NCBI GenBank assembly: GCA_902490145.1 | Contig: CABUCT010000002.1 | Location: 1 to 41,462 of the forward strand | DNA: 41,462 nt | Direction of reading: 5' to 3' | Origin: an uncultured Oscillospiraceae bacterium | GTDB taxonomy: Bacteria > Bacillota > Clostridia > Oscillospirales > Acutalibacteraceae | Shown here: one piece after another, positions 1 through 8,503 of the stretch | How the letters are laid out: each line of letters begins with the position of its first letter | How positions within the stretch are numbered: the stretch's first letter is position 1 | Program-made: the position numbers and the translations under genes | Notes under the pieces: generated by a model | The model's database searches: none | The model's input: only the letters and a program-made list of their open reading frames with translations | What the model was told of the DNA's origin: nothing

Positions 1-2
1 CC

Positions 3-770
3 ATTTCTATGTTTTTTTTACACTTTTTTACGTCCCTAAATGAAATAGCTTTGTATGTTTACCAGCAAGGCAGGCAGGACTATCCCGTCGTCTTCGGGCA
101 GCTGACAAAGCGCGACGGCAGCTTTCTCGTCGGCAGAGAGTTCGAACCCGATTTCGATTGGAGCAATCTCGCGGGCAAGGAAATCATAATGGGCAGACGC
201 GGCGGTATGCCCGCAATGACTCTTCAGTACGTGCTCAATCAGCACGGTTACAGAGACGGCGAAAACATCACCATGAACTACGACGTGCCCTTCGCTCTCA
301 CCGGACCGTCCTTTGTGAGCGGAACGGGAGATTACGTTGCTCTGTTCGAACCGACGGCGTCGGAGCTTGAAAAGGAAAAAAGCGGTTTTATCGTGGAATC
401 CATAGGTGCGGAAAGCGGCGAAGTCCCCTACACGTGCTTCGTTGCCACTCAGGAATATATCAAAAACAATACCAAAAAGCTTGAAAAATATCTTGACTGT
501 ATTTACCGCGCCACTCAATATCTTTTGAGCCATGACAACGCTTCCATAGCCGAGCTGCTTCTGCCCTACTTTGAGGGCTCGGACAAAGACACCATAGCCT
601 CGGCGCTCGGCAATTACAGAGCAAACGACAGCTGGGTGATTTATCCTTCCATGACGGAGGACAGCTTCAACCGTATGCAGGATATAATGCAGAATGCGGG
701 AGAGCTTTCCGACAGAATTGAGTTTTCAAAGGTCATCGACAACAGCATAGCGGACAAAATCGGCAGGTAA
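3..770 (+). CDS. ABC transporter substrate-binding protein, NMT1/SsuA-type (5' partial)
   Basis: The frame is open to the window edge, so the signal peptide and first lobe are missing. What remains (about 255 residues) resembles the second part of NMT1/THI5-like or SsuA/TauA binding proteins: a YVYQQG segment, then VFGQLTKRDGSF, then a lobe with VALFEPTASELEKE near residue 115. Such lipoproteins capture a small organic solute (thiamine precursor, sulfonate, riboflavin-type) outside the membrane and hand it to the permease. ATPase and permease genes follow on the same strand, so this is the first visible gene of a three-gene importer. The substrate cannot be read from the sequence. The first 55 bases are unusually T-rich and encode residues unlike the family, so the extreme 5' end may be an assembly-edge artefact. 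Confidence 0.85.
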   Translation: MSMFFLHFFTSLNEIALYVYQQGRQDYPVVFGQLTKRDGSFLVGREFEPDFDWSNLAGKEIIMGRRGGMPAMTLQYVLNQHGYRDGENITMNYDVPFALTGPSFVSGTGDYVALFEPTASELEKEKSGFIVESIGAESGEVPYTCFVATQEYIKNNTKKLEKYLDCIYRATQYLLSHDNASIAELLLPYFEGSDKDTIASALGNYRANDSWVIYPSMTEDSFNRMQDIMQNAGELSDRIEFSKVIDNSIADKIGR

Positions 771-846
771 CATCGTCAGCCGGTGCACACTCCGACGCGA
801 AAAACAAATATAATGTTATGTGGACTTTTTGCGGAGGTAGAGCAAT

Positions 847-1632
847 TTGAGCGCAACGCTTTCTCTTAACAACATCTCGATGACCTACTATACGAAAACC
901 GATGAGACCAAAGCGATTGACAACCTGTCCTTTGACGTAAACAAAGGCGAGTTCGTCGCTATCGTAGGTCCGAGCGGCTGCGGCAAAACCACTATCCTGT
1001 CCATAATAGCCGGCATTCTGAAACCGACCTTCGGGGAGGTTCTGTTAAACGGAAGCAAAGTGGAAAAGGTAAACAACGAAGTCGGTTATATGTTGCAGCA
1101 CGACCATCTTTTCGAGTGGAGAACAATTTACAAAAATATAATTCTCGGGCTGGAAATTCAAAAAAAATCCAGCCCCGAGGCTCTGGCTCATATCGAAAAC
1201 CTGTTGGAAAAATACAATCTCAAGGATTTCAAAAAGTATTATCCCAGCCAGCTTTCCGGCGGTATGAGACAGAGGGTGGCTCTTATCAGGACACTCGCGC
1301 TTGACCCCGACGTTCTGCTGCTTGACGAACCGTTTTCGGCATTAGACTTTCAGACGCGGCTTCAAGTGTGCGACGACGTCTACGACATCATCAAAAAGGA
1401 AGAAAAGACCGCTCTGCTGGTGACGCACGACATTTCCGAAGCCATCAGCATGGCGGACAAAATAATCGTACTGACGAACAGACCTGCCTCGGTAAAACGA
1501 GTTCACTTTACTCATTTGGAGCATATTTCAACGCCGCTCAAACGACGTGAAGACAGCACGTTTTCCGTGCAATTCGAACAAATTTGGCAGGAATTAAACA
1601 ATTATGAAACAAAATCGGCAGCTATCGATTGA
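847..1632 (+). CDS. ABC transporter ATP-binding protein, nitrate/sulfonate/taurine type
   Basis: The 261-residue protein has all ABC ATPase signatures in order: Walker A GPSGCGKTT near residue 42, a Q-loop at MLQHDHLFEW, the signature LSGGMRQRVALIR near 137, Walker B LLLDEPFSALD near 158, and the switch histidine in VTHDISEA. This order and length fit the SsuB/TauB/ThiZ family, which powers import by a cytoplasmic ATPase dimer. The start is TTG at 847, chosen because GGAGG at 833-837 lies nine bases upstream and no ATG fits as well. The end overlaps the permease gene by 29 bases, which indicates translational coupling. Confidence 0.93.
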   Translation: MSATLSLNNISMTYYTKTDETKAIDNLSFDVNKGEFVAIVGPSGCGKTTILSIIAGILKPTFGEVLLNGSKVEKVNNEVGYMLQHDHLFEWRTIYKNIILGLEIQKKSSPEALAHIENLLEKYNLKDFKKYYPSQLSGGMRQRVALIRTLALDPDVLLLDEPFSALDFQTRLQVCDDVYDIIKKEEKTALLVTHDISEAISMADKIIVLTNRPASVKRVHFTHLEHISTPLKRREDSTFSVQFEQIWQELNNYETKSAAID

Positions 1633-2416
1633 ACACAAAAGGTTTTTGAAAAAAACCAGACTTCGCAAGGTATTGGTCCTTGCTTGCCAGATAGGATTTC
1701 TTGTTCTGTTTTTGCTGCTGTGGGAACTCGCCGCCAGGTTCAACTGGATAGACGCATTTATTTTCAGCTCCCCTTCCAGAATCTGGAAACAGCTGGGAGC
1801 GCTGTCTCAGACAGGCGATTTGTGGAAGCACATTTTCGTCTCCACAAAAGAAACCGTGCTCGGTTTCCTCATTGCCACCGTGCTCGGCACCCTGGTTGCG
1901 GTCGTTCTGTGGTGGTCGAAATCTCTTCAAGACATCTTTGAACCCTATCTTGTGGTTTTGAACAGTCTTCCCAAAATAGCGCTGGGACCCATCATCATCA
2001 TTTGGGTGGGTGCGGGAGAAAAAGCCATCGTGACGATGGCGGTCCTGATTTCGGTAATCATCACTACAATTTCCATGCTGAACGGTTTTATCGGAACAAG
2101 CCCCGACAAGGTGCTTCTGCTCAAAACCATGAACGCCTCGAAATTCCAGATTTTCACCAAACTGGTATTTCCCTCCAACATTCCGACGCTTTTGTCCACG
2201 CTTAAAATAAACGTCGGTTTAAGCTGGGTGGGCACTATCATGGGAGAATATCTCAACAGCAAGGCAGGTCTGGGATACCTAATCGTTTACGGCGGGCAGG
2301 TATTCAAGCTGGATTTGGTGATGGCGTGTACCGTAGTTTTGTGCGTACTCGCCGCAATCATGTATCTGGTCGTCGCCCTGATGGAAAAATTCCTTGTAAA
2401 GTGGAAAAACAACTGA
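1604..2416 (+). CDS. ABC transporter permease, SsuC/TauC type
   Basis: The 270-residue membrane protein has about six hydrophobic segments. The EAA-type cytoplasmic loop that docks on the ATPase lies around residues 168-190 (LLLKTMNASKFQIFTKLVFPSNIPT is interrupted here only by conservative changes from the family). The ends LPKIALGPIIIIWVGAGEKA and KAGLGYLIVYGGQVF are typical of BPD_transp_1 permeases of the nitrate/taurine class. It begins inside the ATPase gene and ends one base before the A-tract of the terminator at 2415-2452, so it closes the importer operon. The cargo is unknown. Confidence 0.92.
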   Translation: MKQNRQLSIEHKRFLKKTRLRKVLVLACQIGFLVLFLLLWELAARFNWIDAFIFSSPSRIWKQLGALSQTGDLWKHIFVSTKETVLGFLIATVLGTLVAVVLWWSKSLQDIFEPYLVVLNSLPKIALGPIIIIWVGAGEKAIVTMAVLISVIITTISMLNGFIGTSPDKVLLLKTMNASKFQIFTKLVFPSNIPTLLSTLKINVGLSWVGTIMGEYLNSKAGLGYLIVYGGQVFKLDLVMACTVVLCVLAAIMYLVVALMEKFLVKWKNN

Positions 2417-2452
2417 AAAAAGCGCGCCCCGTCAAAGGGCGCGCTTTTTTTT
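2415..2452. terminator. Two-way rho-independent terminator between convergent genes
   Basis: An 8-bp GC stem (2422-2429 with 2437-2444, arm GCGCGCCC) has a 7-base loop, an A-tract on the left and eight T on the right, so it can stop transcription from both sides. It ends the importer operon on the plus strand. On the minus strand the last codons of the ykvI-like gene (stop at 2434-2432) form part of the hairpin itself. Confidence 0.93.
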
Positions 2453-3457
2453 CCTTTCGGAGCGTTTGATATAAATCAGAAACGCGGCGTAGGTTGCTAT
2501 AACCAACACGCCCAAAACGGAAATTAAGGGATAGACATAGCCTACTATACCGGAAAAACCTACAAGGGACACCGCCAAAGCGGAACAAAACACGGCGATT
2601 AACGCAAAAACCTTGGATTTGAGCAACGGCGTCAGCCATTCGACAAGCGGATACGCGCAGGCTATAACCGTCGTAACTATGGAGAAATATATAACCACGC
2701 TCATAAGCGCGCCCGTTTCCGAGCCGACCAGATAGGCGTAATAAAGCAGCGGCATTGTCACGGAGCTGTCGACAGAGTTGACGCGCAGTATAATCAGATA
2801 AAGCAGAGCGGACAGCACAAACGACGAAATCAGCGACAGCCAAAATCCGTTCGCTTTTCTTTCTCCGCCGATGCCCAAAAGAACTCCGCTCATTATCACG
2901 CAGTTCATCGACACGTACAGAAAAGCGCTTCCCGCGCCTCCCTTGCCTTGAACCGTTCCGTATTCGGAATTGAGAAGGCAAACCGAAACGATGAGAACAA
3001 CGATGAAAGGCACCACAAAATTGCTGAAACGCCTTATTCCCTTCATATCGAAAAACAGAATCAGACCGCATATCGCCGCCGTCGCCGCGCCGAAAACAAA
3101 GTGTATGCTTCTTGTGGCGAACAGGGCGGACAGGGTTACGTTTGCGCCGGCAAGCATCGAGCACAGCACCGCAAAATAATTGAAATTGAGAAAAACGCGC
3201 GACGCCTTTGCTACAAAAGGATTCGGTTTGTCGGCAAGACTGTTTCCGACGTTGTTTTCAAGCTCCGCAAATTTGCGGCCTATTGACAGAAACACGTAGA
3301 ATACCGCAAAAAAAACGACAAACGCGACCGCCGACGACAGCAAGGCGTTTTTGCCGTAAAAATACAGGGCCACCTCTTCTCCCGAGGCAAATCCCGCGCC
3401 TATGACGCCGCCCACTATCACCGCCGCGTCGGCAAATAAAAAAAGAACCTTTCTCAT
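2432..3457 (-). CDS. YkvI-like polytopic membrane protein
   Basis: The 341-residue protein is almost entirely hydrophobic, with about ten membrane segments. Its first helix, ADAAVIVGGVIGAGFASGEE, is the hallmark of the YkvI family, which has a LeuT/APC-like transporter fold in which this unwound glycine-rich helix would bind substrate. No substrate is established for the family. It is the last gene of the long minus-strand run, 28 bases after the TPR gene. A large hairpin (3441-3485) spans the start codon and the upstream spacer, and no clear Shine-Dalgarno is visible, so expression may be low or regulated. The start ATG at 3457 is the only one ahead of the first helix. Confidence 0.85.
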   Translation of the reverse strand: MRKVLFLFADAAVIVGGVIGAGFASGEEVALYFYGKNALLSSAVAFVVFFAVFYVFLSIGRKFAELENNVGNSLADKPNPFVAKASRVFLNFNYFAVLCSMLAGANVTLSALFATRSIHFVFGAATAAICGLILFFDMKGIRRFSNFVVPFIVVLIVSVCLLNSEYGTVQGKGGAGSAFLYVSMNCVIMSGVLLGIGGERKANGFWLSLISSFVLSALLYLIILRVNSVDSSVTMPLLYYAYLVGSETGALMSVVIYFSIVTTVIACAYPLVEWLTPLLKSKVFALIAVFCSALAVSLVGFSGIVGYVYPLISVLGVLVIATYAAFLIYIKRSERKKKRAL

Positions 3458-3487
3458 GCTGTATTATATTGAGAAAAGGCTCTTTTT
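3441..3487. terminator. Terminator-like hairpin over the ykvI-like start codon
   Basis: Near-perfect inverted arms at 3442-3455 and 3471-3485 (AAAGAACCTTTCTC and GAGAAAAGGCTCTTT) enclose a 15-base loop. The T-rich end on the minus strand lies in the first codons of the ykvI-like gene. The hairpin begins directly after the stop of the TPR gene (3486-3488), so it probably terminates that operon. It would also work on the plus strand. The loop contains a TATAAT on the minus strand at 3468-3463. Confidence 0.6.
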
Positions 3488-5132
3488 ATTTGTTTGCAAA
3501 CAAAATTTCCGTCTGCCGCAAAAGCTTGAAATAATCCGTGTCGAAAATACGCATAAGCTCCTGATCCGTCACGCCTTCAAAGCCGCACGCACGACATATC
3601 ACCGCAGCAAGGGTGTTGTCGTCGACGCGGAAATTCTCCATGCCCTCGTCGAGTATATCCGACTGAATTTCCAAAGCTTTGCTTACGATTTTGGACACGA
3701 AGTTTTTTTCGTAAATAAACTCCACGCTCATGCGCGAAACGGCGATAATCACGCTGTCTCTCAGGACGAAGGGCAGATTTTTGGGTATGTCCACCCAAGT
3801 GAAATAGCCGTCCTTGACAAGATGAAACCTGCCGTAAACTCCCATTTCCATCAACGCCTTTATTATCAGCGATTTGAGATACAGCGAAACTTCGTCCCTT
3901 ATAAGCAGACTTTTGAAATAAGCCGTGCAGGGCTTGGGCGAGGTGCGGCTTAAATTGGACACCACCTTTTCGTGAAGCTCGGCGTCGTTCGTATATCTCA
4001 AAGCCCACTCCACCACTCTGAACAAATCCTCGTCGTTCCATATCCCGAACAAATCGGGCAGCTGTTTAAGCGTCGTCGAATAGCGCTGCGCCGCCGTAAG
4101 CGGGATTTGGGGATAATAATCCAGCCGCTTGTAGCGTGAACGTCCGGAATTTTCATAAAATCCGTCCATAAATTTCCGATAAAACCATGCTACGGCGTTG
4201 GATTCGTCTATTGTCGTTATGTCGGTGAGCGCTTCCTCGAACTTTTCGTATTTGCCGCAATTGAAAGCCGCAAAACCGTAAAGAAACAGCATATCCAGCT
4301 CGTAAGGAGAGCTTTTAAGCAGCTTTTCCAGCCATATGAAAGCCTCCTCGTCGAATTTTATTTCGCAGAAGGTGGTAGCGATTTTAAAAATCTCAACAGG
4401 TTCTTCCGTTTCGCACTTTGCAAGAATTTCGGCGTACTCTTTAAGCTCTGCCCTCTTTCCCGCCATATAAAGAGCCGTCACGAGATTGCACAGCGCTACC
4501 GGGTCGTCGGGTTTTAGGCTCAAAGCGTCGCGCGCCTTTTTCTCCCCTCCGATGTAATCGTTTAGCAGCAAATCGGTAAAAGCCGTGTTGTTTTTGTAAG
4601 CTATCTCGTCGGGGAAATTGCGTTCAAGCTCCTCGAAAATGCTTTTTGCGTCGTCAAGTCTGTCGTTTCTAATCAGCATACCCGCCTTTTGCTGCAACAA
4701 ATCGGCGCGACGTTTGGTCATGGGATGGACAAGCTCAAGTCCGCCGCGAACCGCCTGTATTCTTTCCGGCTCGAGCGTGATTTCCGCTTCGGCGTTGTTT
4801 TCGGAATAAAGCTTGAAATAATAGCCGCAAAGAGAAAGCTCGTTAAGCTCCAGATAATTTTTGCCGAGCAAAAGCAGAACGTCCGGATTTTTGGGCTCTT
4901 TGCGCATAAGCTCGAACAGCACGTTGTTGGACAGCGCGTAAAGCTCCATATCGTGATAAACCTCGGCAAGAAACAGCTTTGTTTCAAAGGAAGCGGGTTG
5001 GTTTTCCAGCGCGCGGCGAATCAAAGAGACAGCTTTGACATACTGTCCCTTTTCTATAAGCGCGTCCGCCTTGTCCAGCATAAGCTCGTTGGAGGCGGAA
5101 AAAACTCCGTTTTTGCCTTTGTCGTTTCTCAT
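3486..5132 (-). CDS. Tetratricopeptide repeat protein, function unknown
   Basis: The 548-residue protein is soluble and helical. The N-terminal 300 residues hold several TPR-like repeats, for example around residues 20-90 (DKADALIEKGQYVKAVSLIRRAL, then LFLAEVYHDMELY) and 145-245. There is no signal peptide, so it should be cytoplasmic. TPR proteins usually scaffold protein-protein contacts; no partner can be named. The C-terminal 240 residues are helical without a recognised motif. It follows the membrane gene by four bases and so is probably co-translated with it. I see no enzymatic signature. Confidence 0.8.
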   Translation of the reverse strand: MRNDKGKNGVFSASNELMLDKADALIEKGQYVKAVSLIRRALENQPASFETKLFLAEVYHDMELYALSNNVLFELMRKEPKNPDVLLLLGKNYLELNELSLCGYYFKLYSENNAEAEITLEPERIQAVRGGLELVHPMTKRRADLLQQKAGMLIRNDRLDDAKSIFEELERNFPDEIAYKNNTAFTDLLLNDYIGGEKKARDALSLKPDDPVALCNLVTALYMAGKRAELKEYAEILAKCETEEPVEIFKIATTFCEIKFDEEAFIWLEKLLKSSPYELDMLFLYGFAAFNCGKYEKFEEALTDITTIDESNAVAWFYRKFMDGFYENSGRSRYKRLDYYPQIPLTAAQRYSTTLKQLPDLFGIWNDEDLFRVVEWALRYTNDAELHEKVVSNLSRTSPKPCTAYFKSLLIRDEVSLYLKSLIIKALMEMGVYGRFHLVKDGYFTWVDIPKNLPFVLRDSVIIAVSRMSVEFIYEKNFVSKIVSKALEIQSDILDEGMENFRVDDNTLAAVICRACGFEGVTDQELMRIFDTDYFKLLRQTEILFANK

Positions 5133-5136
5133 TGAG

Positions 5137-6078
5137 TCAAGCCGTCTGATTTTCCGTTTTGTTTTCAGCCTGAGCCTTGGGCTGCTGCGTTTTTCTTTTT
5201 ACAATCTTGATTTTTTCCACTGGATTGTAAATGGAAAAAATAATCATCATGTGGCTCTGCCATACGAAAATCACGTAGAAGAAACCGAAGATTGCGAAAA
5301 CAGCTATGACAAACGAGAATATTACATTGCCGAAGGTGAGCAAAAGCAACGCTACGGGAAGCAAAGCAATGATAAATTTGAAAATCGTCGATACGATATA
5401 GCGCATCAGTATATGCCACGCACTCTTCAAATTTACTCCCACGGATTGCTTGTATGTGGAATTGACGCTTAAAAAGGTCATGACATACAGCGTCAGAAAA
5501 GCCAACGCAAGCCACATAACCACCTGCAAAAGAACGCTTGCCCATGCGGGAAAAGCCCTCATGGCGACGGAGGCGTGGTAAATGCCGTTTACACAGCCCA
5601 CAAGCAGAACAAAGCAAACGACGCACGCAACGCCGTTTTCAACGATTCCGCGCCCGAAGGCCTTGAAAACCTTGAGACGGCCCGTCCAGAAAGAATCCCT
5701 TATTATCGCCATGCCGCCGGCAACCGACAGCCCTACCACGGCGCCTGCTGCCAGCATCCACAGCAAAAGCTCCGACATGGCAAGATTTGTGAGTCTTGAT
5801 ATTTCAGCGCCGACGCCAAGCCACGGCGCGTAGCCGAAGCCGATTGCGTTGCCAACGGGCAGTCGTGACGTAAACTGCGACACCTGTATAAGATATCTGT
5901 AAGCAAGATAACCGACAGGCACGAATAAAATCAGCATGAGTATGTTCATGCCGAGAATTTTCAGCATATCGTTGCGGTAAATAACCTTGAAAAAGCCCCA
6001 GCTGCCCAATTCGTTTACCAGCTTGTTTACGTGCCCGTTTCTTTCGTTTTTGAGAACAATTTTGTTTTCTTTTTCCAT
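5137..6078 (-). CDS. Multi-pass membrane protein, function unknown
   Basis: The 313-residue protein has a charged N-terminal tail, about six membrane helices between residues 40 and 290, and a polar C-terminus rich in K, Q and N. A loop near residue 125 (IRDSFWTGRLKVFKAFGRG) resembles the cytoplasmic loops of DUF624/YesL-type small membrane proteins, but I do not assign it to that family firmly. It sits 23 bases after the zinc-ribbon gene and four bases before the TPR gene, so it lies in the dnaG-rpoD operon. The function is unknown. Confidence 0.75.
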   Translation of the reverse strand: MEKENKIVLKNERNGHVNKLVNELGSWGFFKVIYRNDMLKILGMNILMLILFVPVGYLAYRYLIQVSQFTSRLPVGNAIGFGYAPWLGVGAEISRLTNLAMSELLLWMLAAGAVVGLSVAGGMAIIRDSFWTGRLKVFKAFGRGIVENGVACVVCFVLLVGCVNGIYHASVAMRAFPAWASVLLQVVMWLALAFLTLYVMTFLSVNSTYKQSVGVNLKSAWHILMRYIVSTIFKFIIALLPVALLLLTFGNVIFSFVIAVFAIFGFFYVIFVWQSHMMIIFSIYNPVEKIKIVKRKTQQPKAQAENKTENQTA

Positions 6079-6101
6079 TTTTTCTCCGATTTAAGCGGCA
6101 G

Positions 6102-6803
6102 TCACTCCGATTTGTAAATAATTCTGTGGCAATTTTCGCATTCGATGTAGCCCTTGTCGGAAAGCTTTGACACCAAAGACATGGGCATATCGACGCGACA
6201 GCCGCCGCACTGATTTTCGCCCGACAGGCTGACAAAAGGCGGATAAACCCCCTGACTTTTGAGCTTGCGGTACTTTTCGAGCAGCTCCGGCGAAATTTTT
6301 TTCTCTGCCTGAGCCATCTTTTTTCTTATTTCTATTATTTCCGGCTCCCTGCTCTTTCTCACCTCGTCGAAGCTGCTTTTTGCCTCGCTGTACTGCTTTT
6401 TGGCTTTGGGAAGCTTTTGTCTGTATTCCTCGAACTGTGCGGAGGTATCCTCCATGTCCTTCAAAAGCGCCGCCATGTCTCTATCTAAAAGCGAAACCGT
6501 CTTGCTCAAATCGTTGAATTTTTTGTTGAGATAGTTCAGCTCGTCGAGGTCTATGCTCTTGTCGACGGCGGCGGCGTACTCGGCAATCAATTCCTTGTTT
6601 TCGGCATAGCTGTCTTTGAGCTTGTCCAGTCTTAAAGAAAGCTGCTCGGCGTGCTCCTCGAGCTGTTTGAGCTTTTCCTCGCTTTCTTTAAGATATTGAT
6701 GCAGCTGTTTGCTGCGGCGTCTTTCCTCGGTAGCCCCCAGCTCCTGCTCGATTTTGCGCAGCTTCAAATCCAGCTGCTGAAATTGTAAAATGTATTCATT
6801 CAT
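6102..6803 (-). CDS. Coiled-coil and C4 zinc-ribbon protein (CdsZ/DUF164 family)
   Basis: Residues 1-180 form a long antiparallel coiled coil, and the last 45 residues hold a C4 zinc ribbon: a CGGC pair followed about 20 residues later by CENC. This is the YbgI-like/DUF164 (C4-type zinc ribbon, CdsZ) architecture, often found next to trmK and rpoD. The proposed role in nucleic-acid or protein handling is not settled. I chose the ATG at 6803 because it overlaps the trmK stop as ATGA and has GGAG seven to eight bases upstream. A TTG at 6815 would add four residues but has no ribosome binding site. Confidence 0.88.
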   Translation of the reverse strand: MNEYILQFQQLDLKLRKIEQELGATEERRRSKQLHQYLKESEEKLKQLEEHAEQLSLRLDKLKDSYAENKELIAEYAAAVDKSIDLDELNYLNKKFNDLSKTVSLLDRDMAALLKDMEDTSAQFEEYRQKLPKAKKQYSEAKSSFDEVRKSREPEIIEIRKKMAQAEKKISPELLEKYRKLKSQGVYPPFVSLSGENQCGGCRVDMPMSLVSKLSDKGYIECENCHRIIYKSE

Positions 6804-7438
6804 TTTGTACTCCAATCTGACAGAAGGAAATCAAGCTCGGCTTTTCGCTCCTCCACCCGAGGCACGTGATTTCCGTCAGCTAATATTTTATCACATTTGA
6901 CCGTCTCCTCAAACAAAAAATTGTGAAAATCGACGGTTTTTTGTCTTAAATTGGTTTTGCCGTATTTTATTTCAAGCTCGGTAAGGTTGTCAGAGCCTCT
7001 TTCGGCATAAATCAGGTAATAAAATTTGCCGTCGAAAAAAATTTCATCGACATGAAAAAAATAATTTTTCGACAGCTTTTCGCGCAGCTCGGGCACGCCG
7101 CGCATAGGCTGCAAAACAAGCTTGTCGGGCAGCCTTGACGCCTGCCCGAGAATTTTGGAAATTTCCAGCCCGCCCATACCGGCAATCACCGCGGTATGCG
7201 CCCGCCTGCCGCAAAATCCGTCTCCGCAAAGAAATTCGCTTTTGTAAAGGACGCCTTTGCTTTCCGCAAGTCTGCGCGCCTTTTCGAGACTCTTGCGGCT
7301 CACGTCGGTAAAAACCGTTTTTTGCGTCTTGTTTAAAAGCAGAGCCGAAACTCCCACTATGCCGTGGTCGCAGCCGACGTCGAACAGCTCGTCGGAAACA
7401 GGCAGCAGCTCTACGATTCTTTTCAGTCTCGGAGTCAT
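6800..7438 (-). CDS. trmK: tRNA (adenine(22)-N1)-methyltransferase TrmK
   Basis: The 212-residue protein belongs to the TrmK (COG2384) family, which puts a methyl group from S-adenosylmethionine on N1 of A22 in the tRNA D-arm. The Rossmann motif I is VGCDHG near residue 22; the acidic turn is FTDVSRKSLEKA; motif IV is IAGMGG followed by the family block LQPMRGVPELR. The start codon lies one base after the rpoD stop, with its GGAG inside the last rpoD codons, so it is translationally coupled to rpoD. Confidence 0.93.
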   Translation of the reverse strand: MTPRLKRIVELLPVSDELFDVGCDHGIVGVSALLLNKTQKTVFTDVSRKSLEKARRLAESKGVLYKSEFLCGDGFCGRRAHTAVIAGMGGLEISKILGQASRLPDKLVLQPMRGVPELREKLSKNYFFHVDEIFFDGKFYYLIYAERGSDNLTELEIKYGKTNLRQKTVDFHNFLFEETVKCDKILADGNHVPRVEERKAELDFLLSDWSTK

Positions 7439-7439
7439 T

Positions 7440-8492
7440 TCACTCCAAAAAGTCTTTAAGCTTTTTGCTCTTGGACGGGTGGCGCAGCTTGCGCAGAGCC
7501 TTTGCCTCTATCTGACGGATACGCTCTCTCGTGACGTTGAATTCTCTGCCCACCTCCTCAAGCGTGCGCGCCCTGCCGTCGTCTATGCCGTAGCGCAGAC
7601 GCAACACCATTTCCTCGCGGGGAGTGAGCTTGTGCAGCACGCCGATAAGCTGCTCTTTTAGCATTGCGTAAGCCGCAACGTCTCCCGGCGCTATGGTTTT
7701 GTCGTCCTCTATAAAATCCACGAGGTGGCTGTCCTCCTCCTCGCCTATCGGCGTTTCGAGACTGACGGGGTCCTGCGCGATTTTCTGAATTTCCACAACC
7801 TTGTCTTCGGGTACGCCCATTGCTTCGGCTATTTCGGAAGGAGTAGGCTCCCGCCCCAGCTCCTGCAAGAGCGCGCGGCTGACTCTTATCTGACGGTTTA
7901 TGGTTTCAACCATATGTACGGGTATTCTTATCGTGCGCGCTTGGTCGGCAATGGCGCGCGTAATAGCCTGTCTTATCCACCAGGTGGCGTAGGTGCTGAA
8001 TTTGAAGCCCTTTGTATAGTCGAATTTTTCCACGGCTTTCATCAGTCCCAGATTGCCTTCCTGAATCAGGTCGAGAAAAAGCATACCTCTGCCGACGTAA
8101 CGCTTGGCAATGCTGACGACAAGACGCAGGTTGGCTTCGCTGAGCAATTTTTTCGCCTCCTCGTCTCCGTCCTGCATACGACGCGCAAGCTCCGTTTCCT
8201 CCTCGGCGGAAAGCAGCGGCACCTTGCCTATGTCTTTGAGATACATTTTGACGGGGTCGTCAATGCTTATGTCAATGACTCCCTTTGTCAACAGGTCGTC
8301 AGACACCACGTCCGTCACGCTTATGCCGTTGTCTTCAAGAAACTTGTACAGCTCCGCGTATTGCTCCGGCGTCAGGTCGAATTTCATTTTGTCGAGATTG
8401 TTTTCCACCTCGTCGAAGGTCACGAAGCCCTTGGAGCTTACCTCCTTGAGCGCGGTAAGAATTTCTTTCATTGCCGCTTCGTTGAATTCCAT
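7440..8492 (-). CDS. rpoD: Primary RNA polymerase sigma factor RpoD (SigA)
   Basis: The 350-residue protein has a short region 1.1, region 1.2 (DPVKMYLKDIGKVPLL, about residues 79-94), region 2 with the core-binding DLIQEGNLGLMKAVEKFDY and -10 reading KGFKFSTYATWWIRQAI, region 3, and region 4 ending in the -35 reading helix VTRERIRQIEAKALRKLRHP. It directs the polymerase core to vegetative promoters. It lies 11 bases after dnaG, the usual macromolecular synthesis order, with GGAG before the ATG. The consensus-like promoters elsewhere in this window are the type it would read. Confidence 0.98.
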   Translation of the reverse strand: MEFNEAAMKEILTALKEVSSKGFVTFDEVENNLDKMKFDLTPEQYAELYKFLEDNGISVTDVVSDDLLTKGVIDISIDDPVKMYLKDIGKVPLLSAEEETELARRMQDGDEEAKKLLSEANLRLVVSIAKRYVGRGMLFLDLIQEGNLGLMKAVEKFDYTKGFKFSTYATWWIRQAITRAIADQARTIRIPVHMVETINRQIRVSRALLQELGREPTPSEIAEAMGVPEDKVVEIQKIAQDPVSLETPIGEEEDSHLVDFIEDDKTIAPGDVAAYAMLKEQLIGVLHKLTPREEMVLRLRYGIDDGRARTLEEVGREFNVTRERIRQIEAKALRKLRHPSKSKKLKDFLE

Positions 8493-8503
8493 ATATTTCT
8501 CCT

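Noticed and set aside
1..770. Thiamine-pyrophosphate riboswitch controlling the ABC importer
   Set aside because: The upstream region is outside the window, and nothing in the visible intergenic spaces resembles the thi-box.
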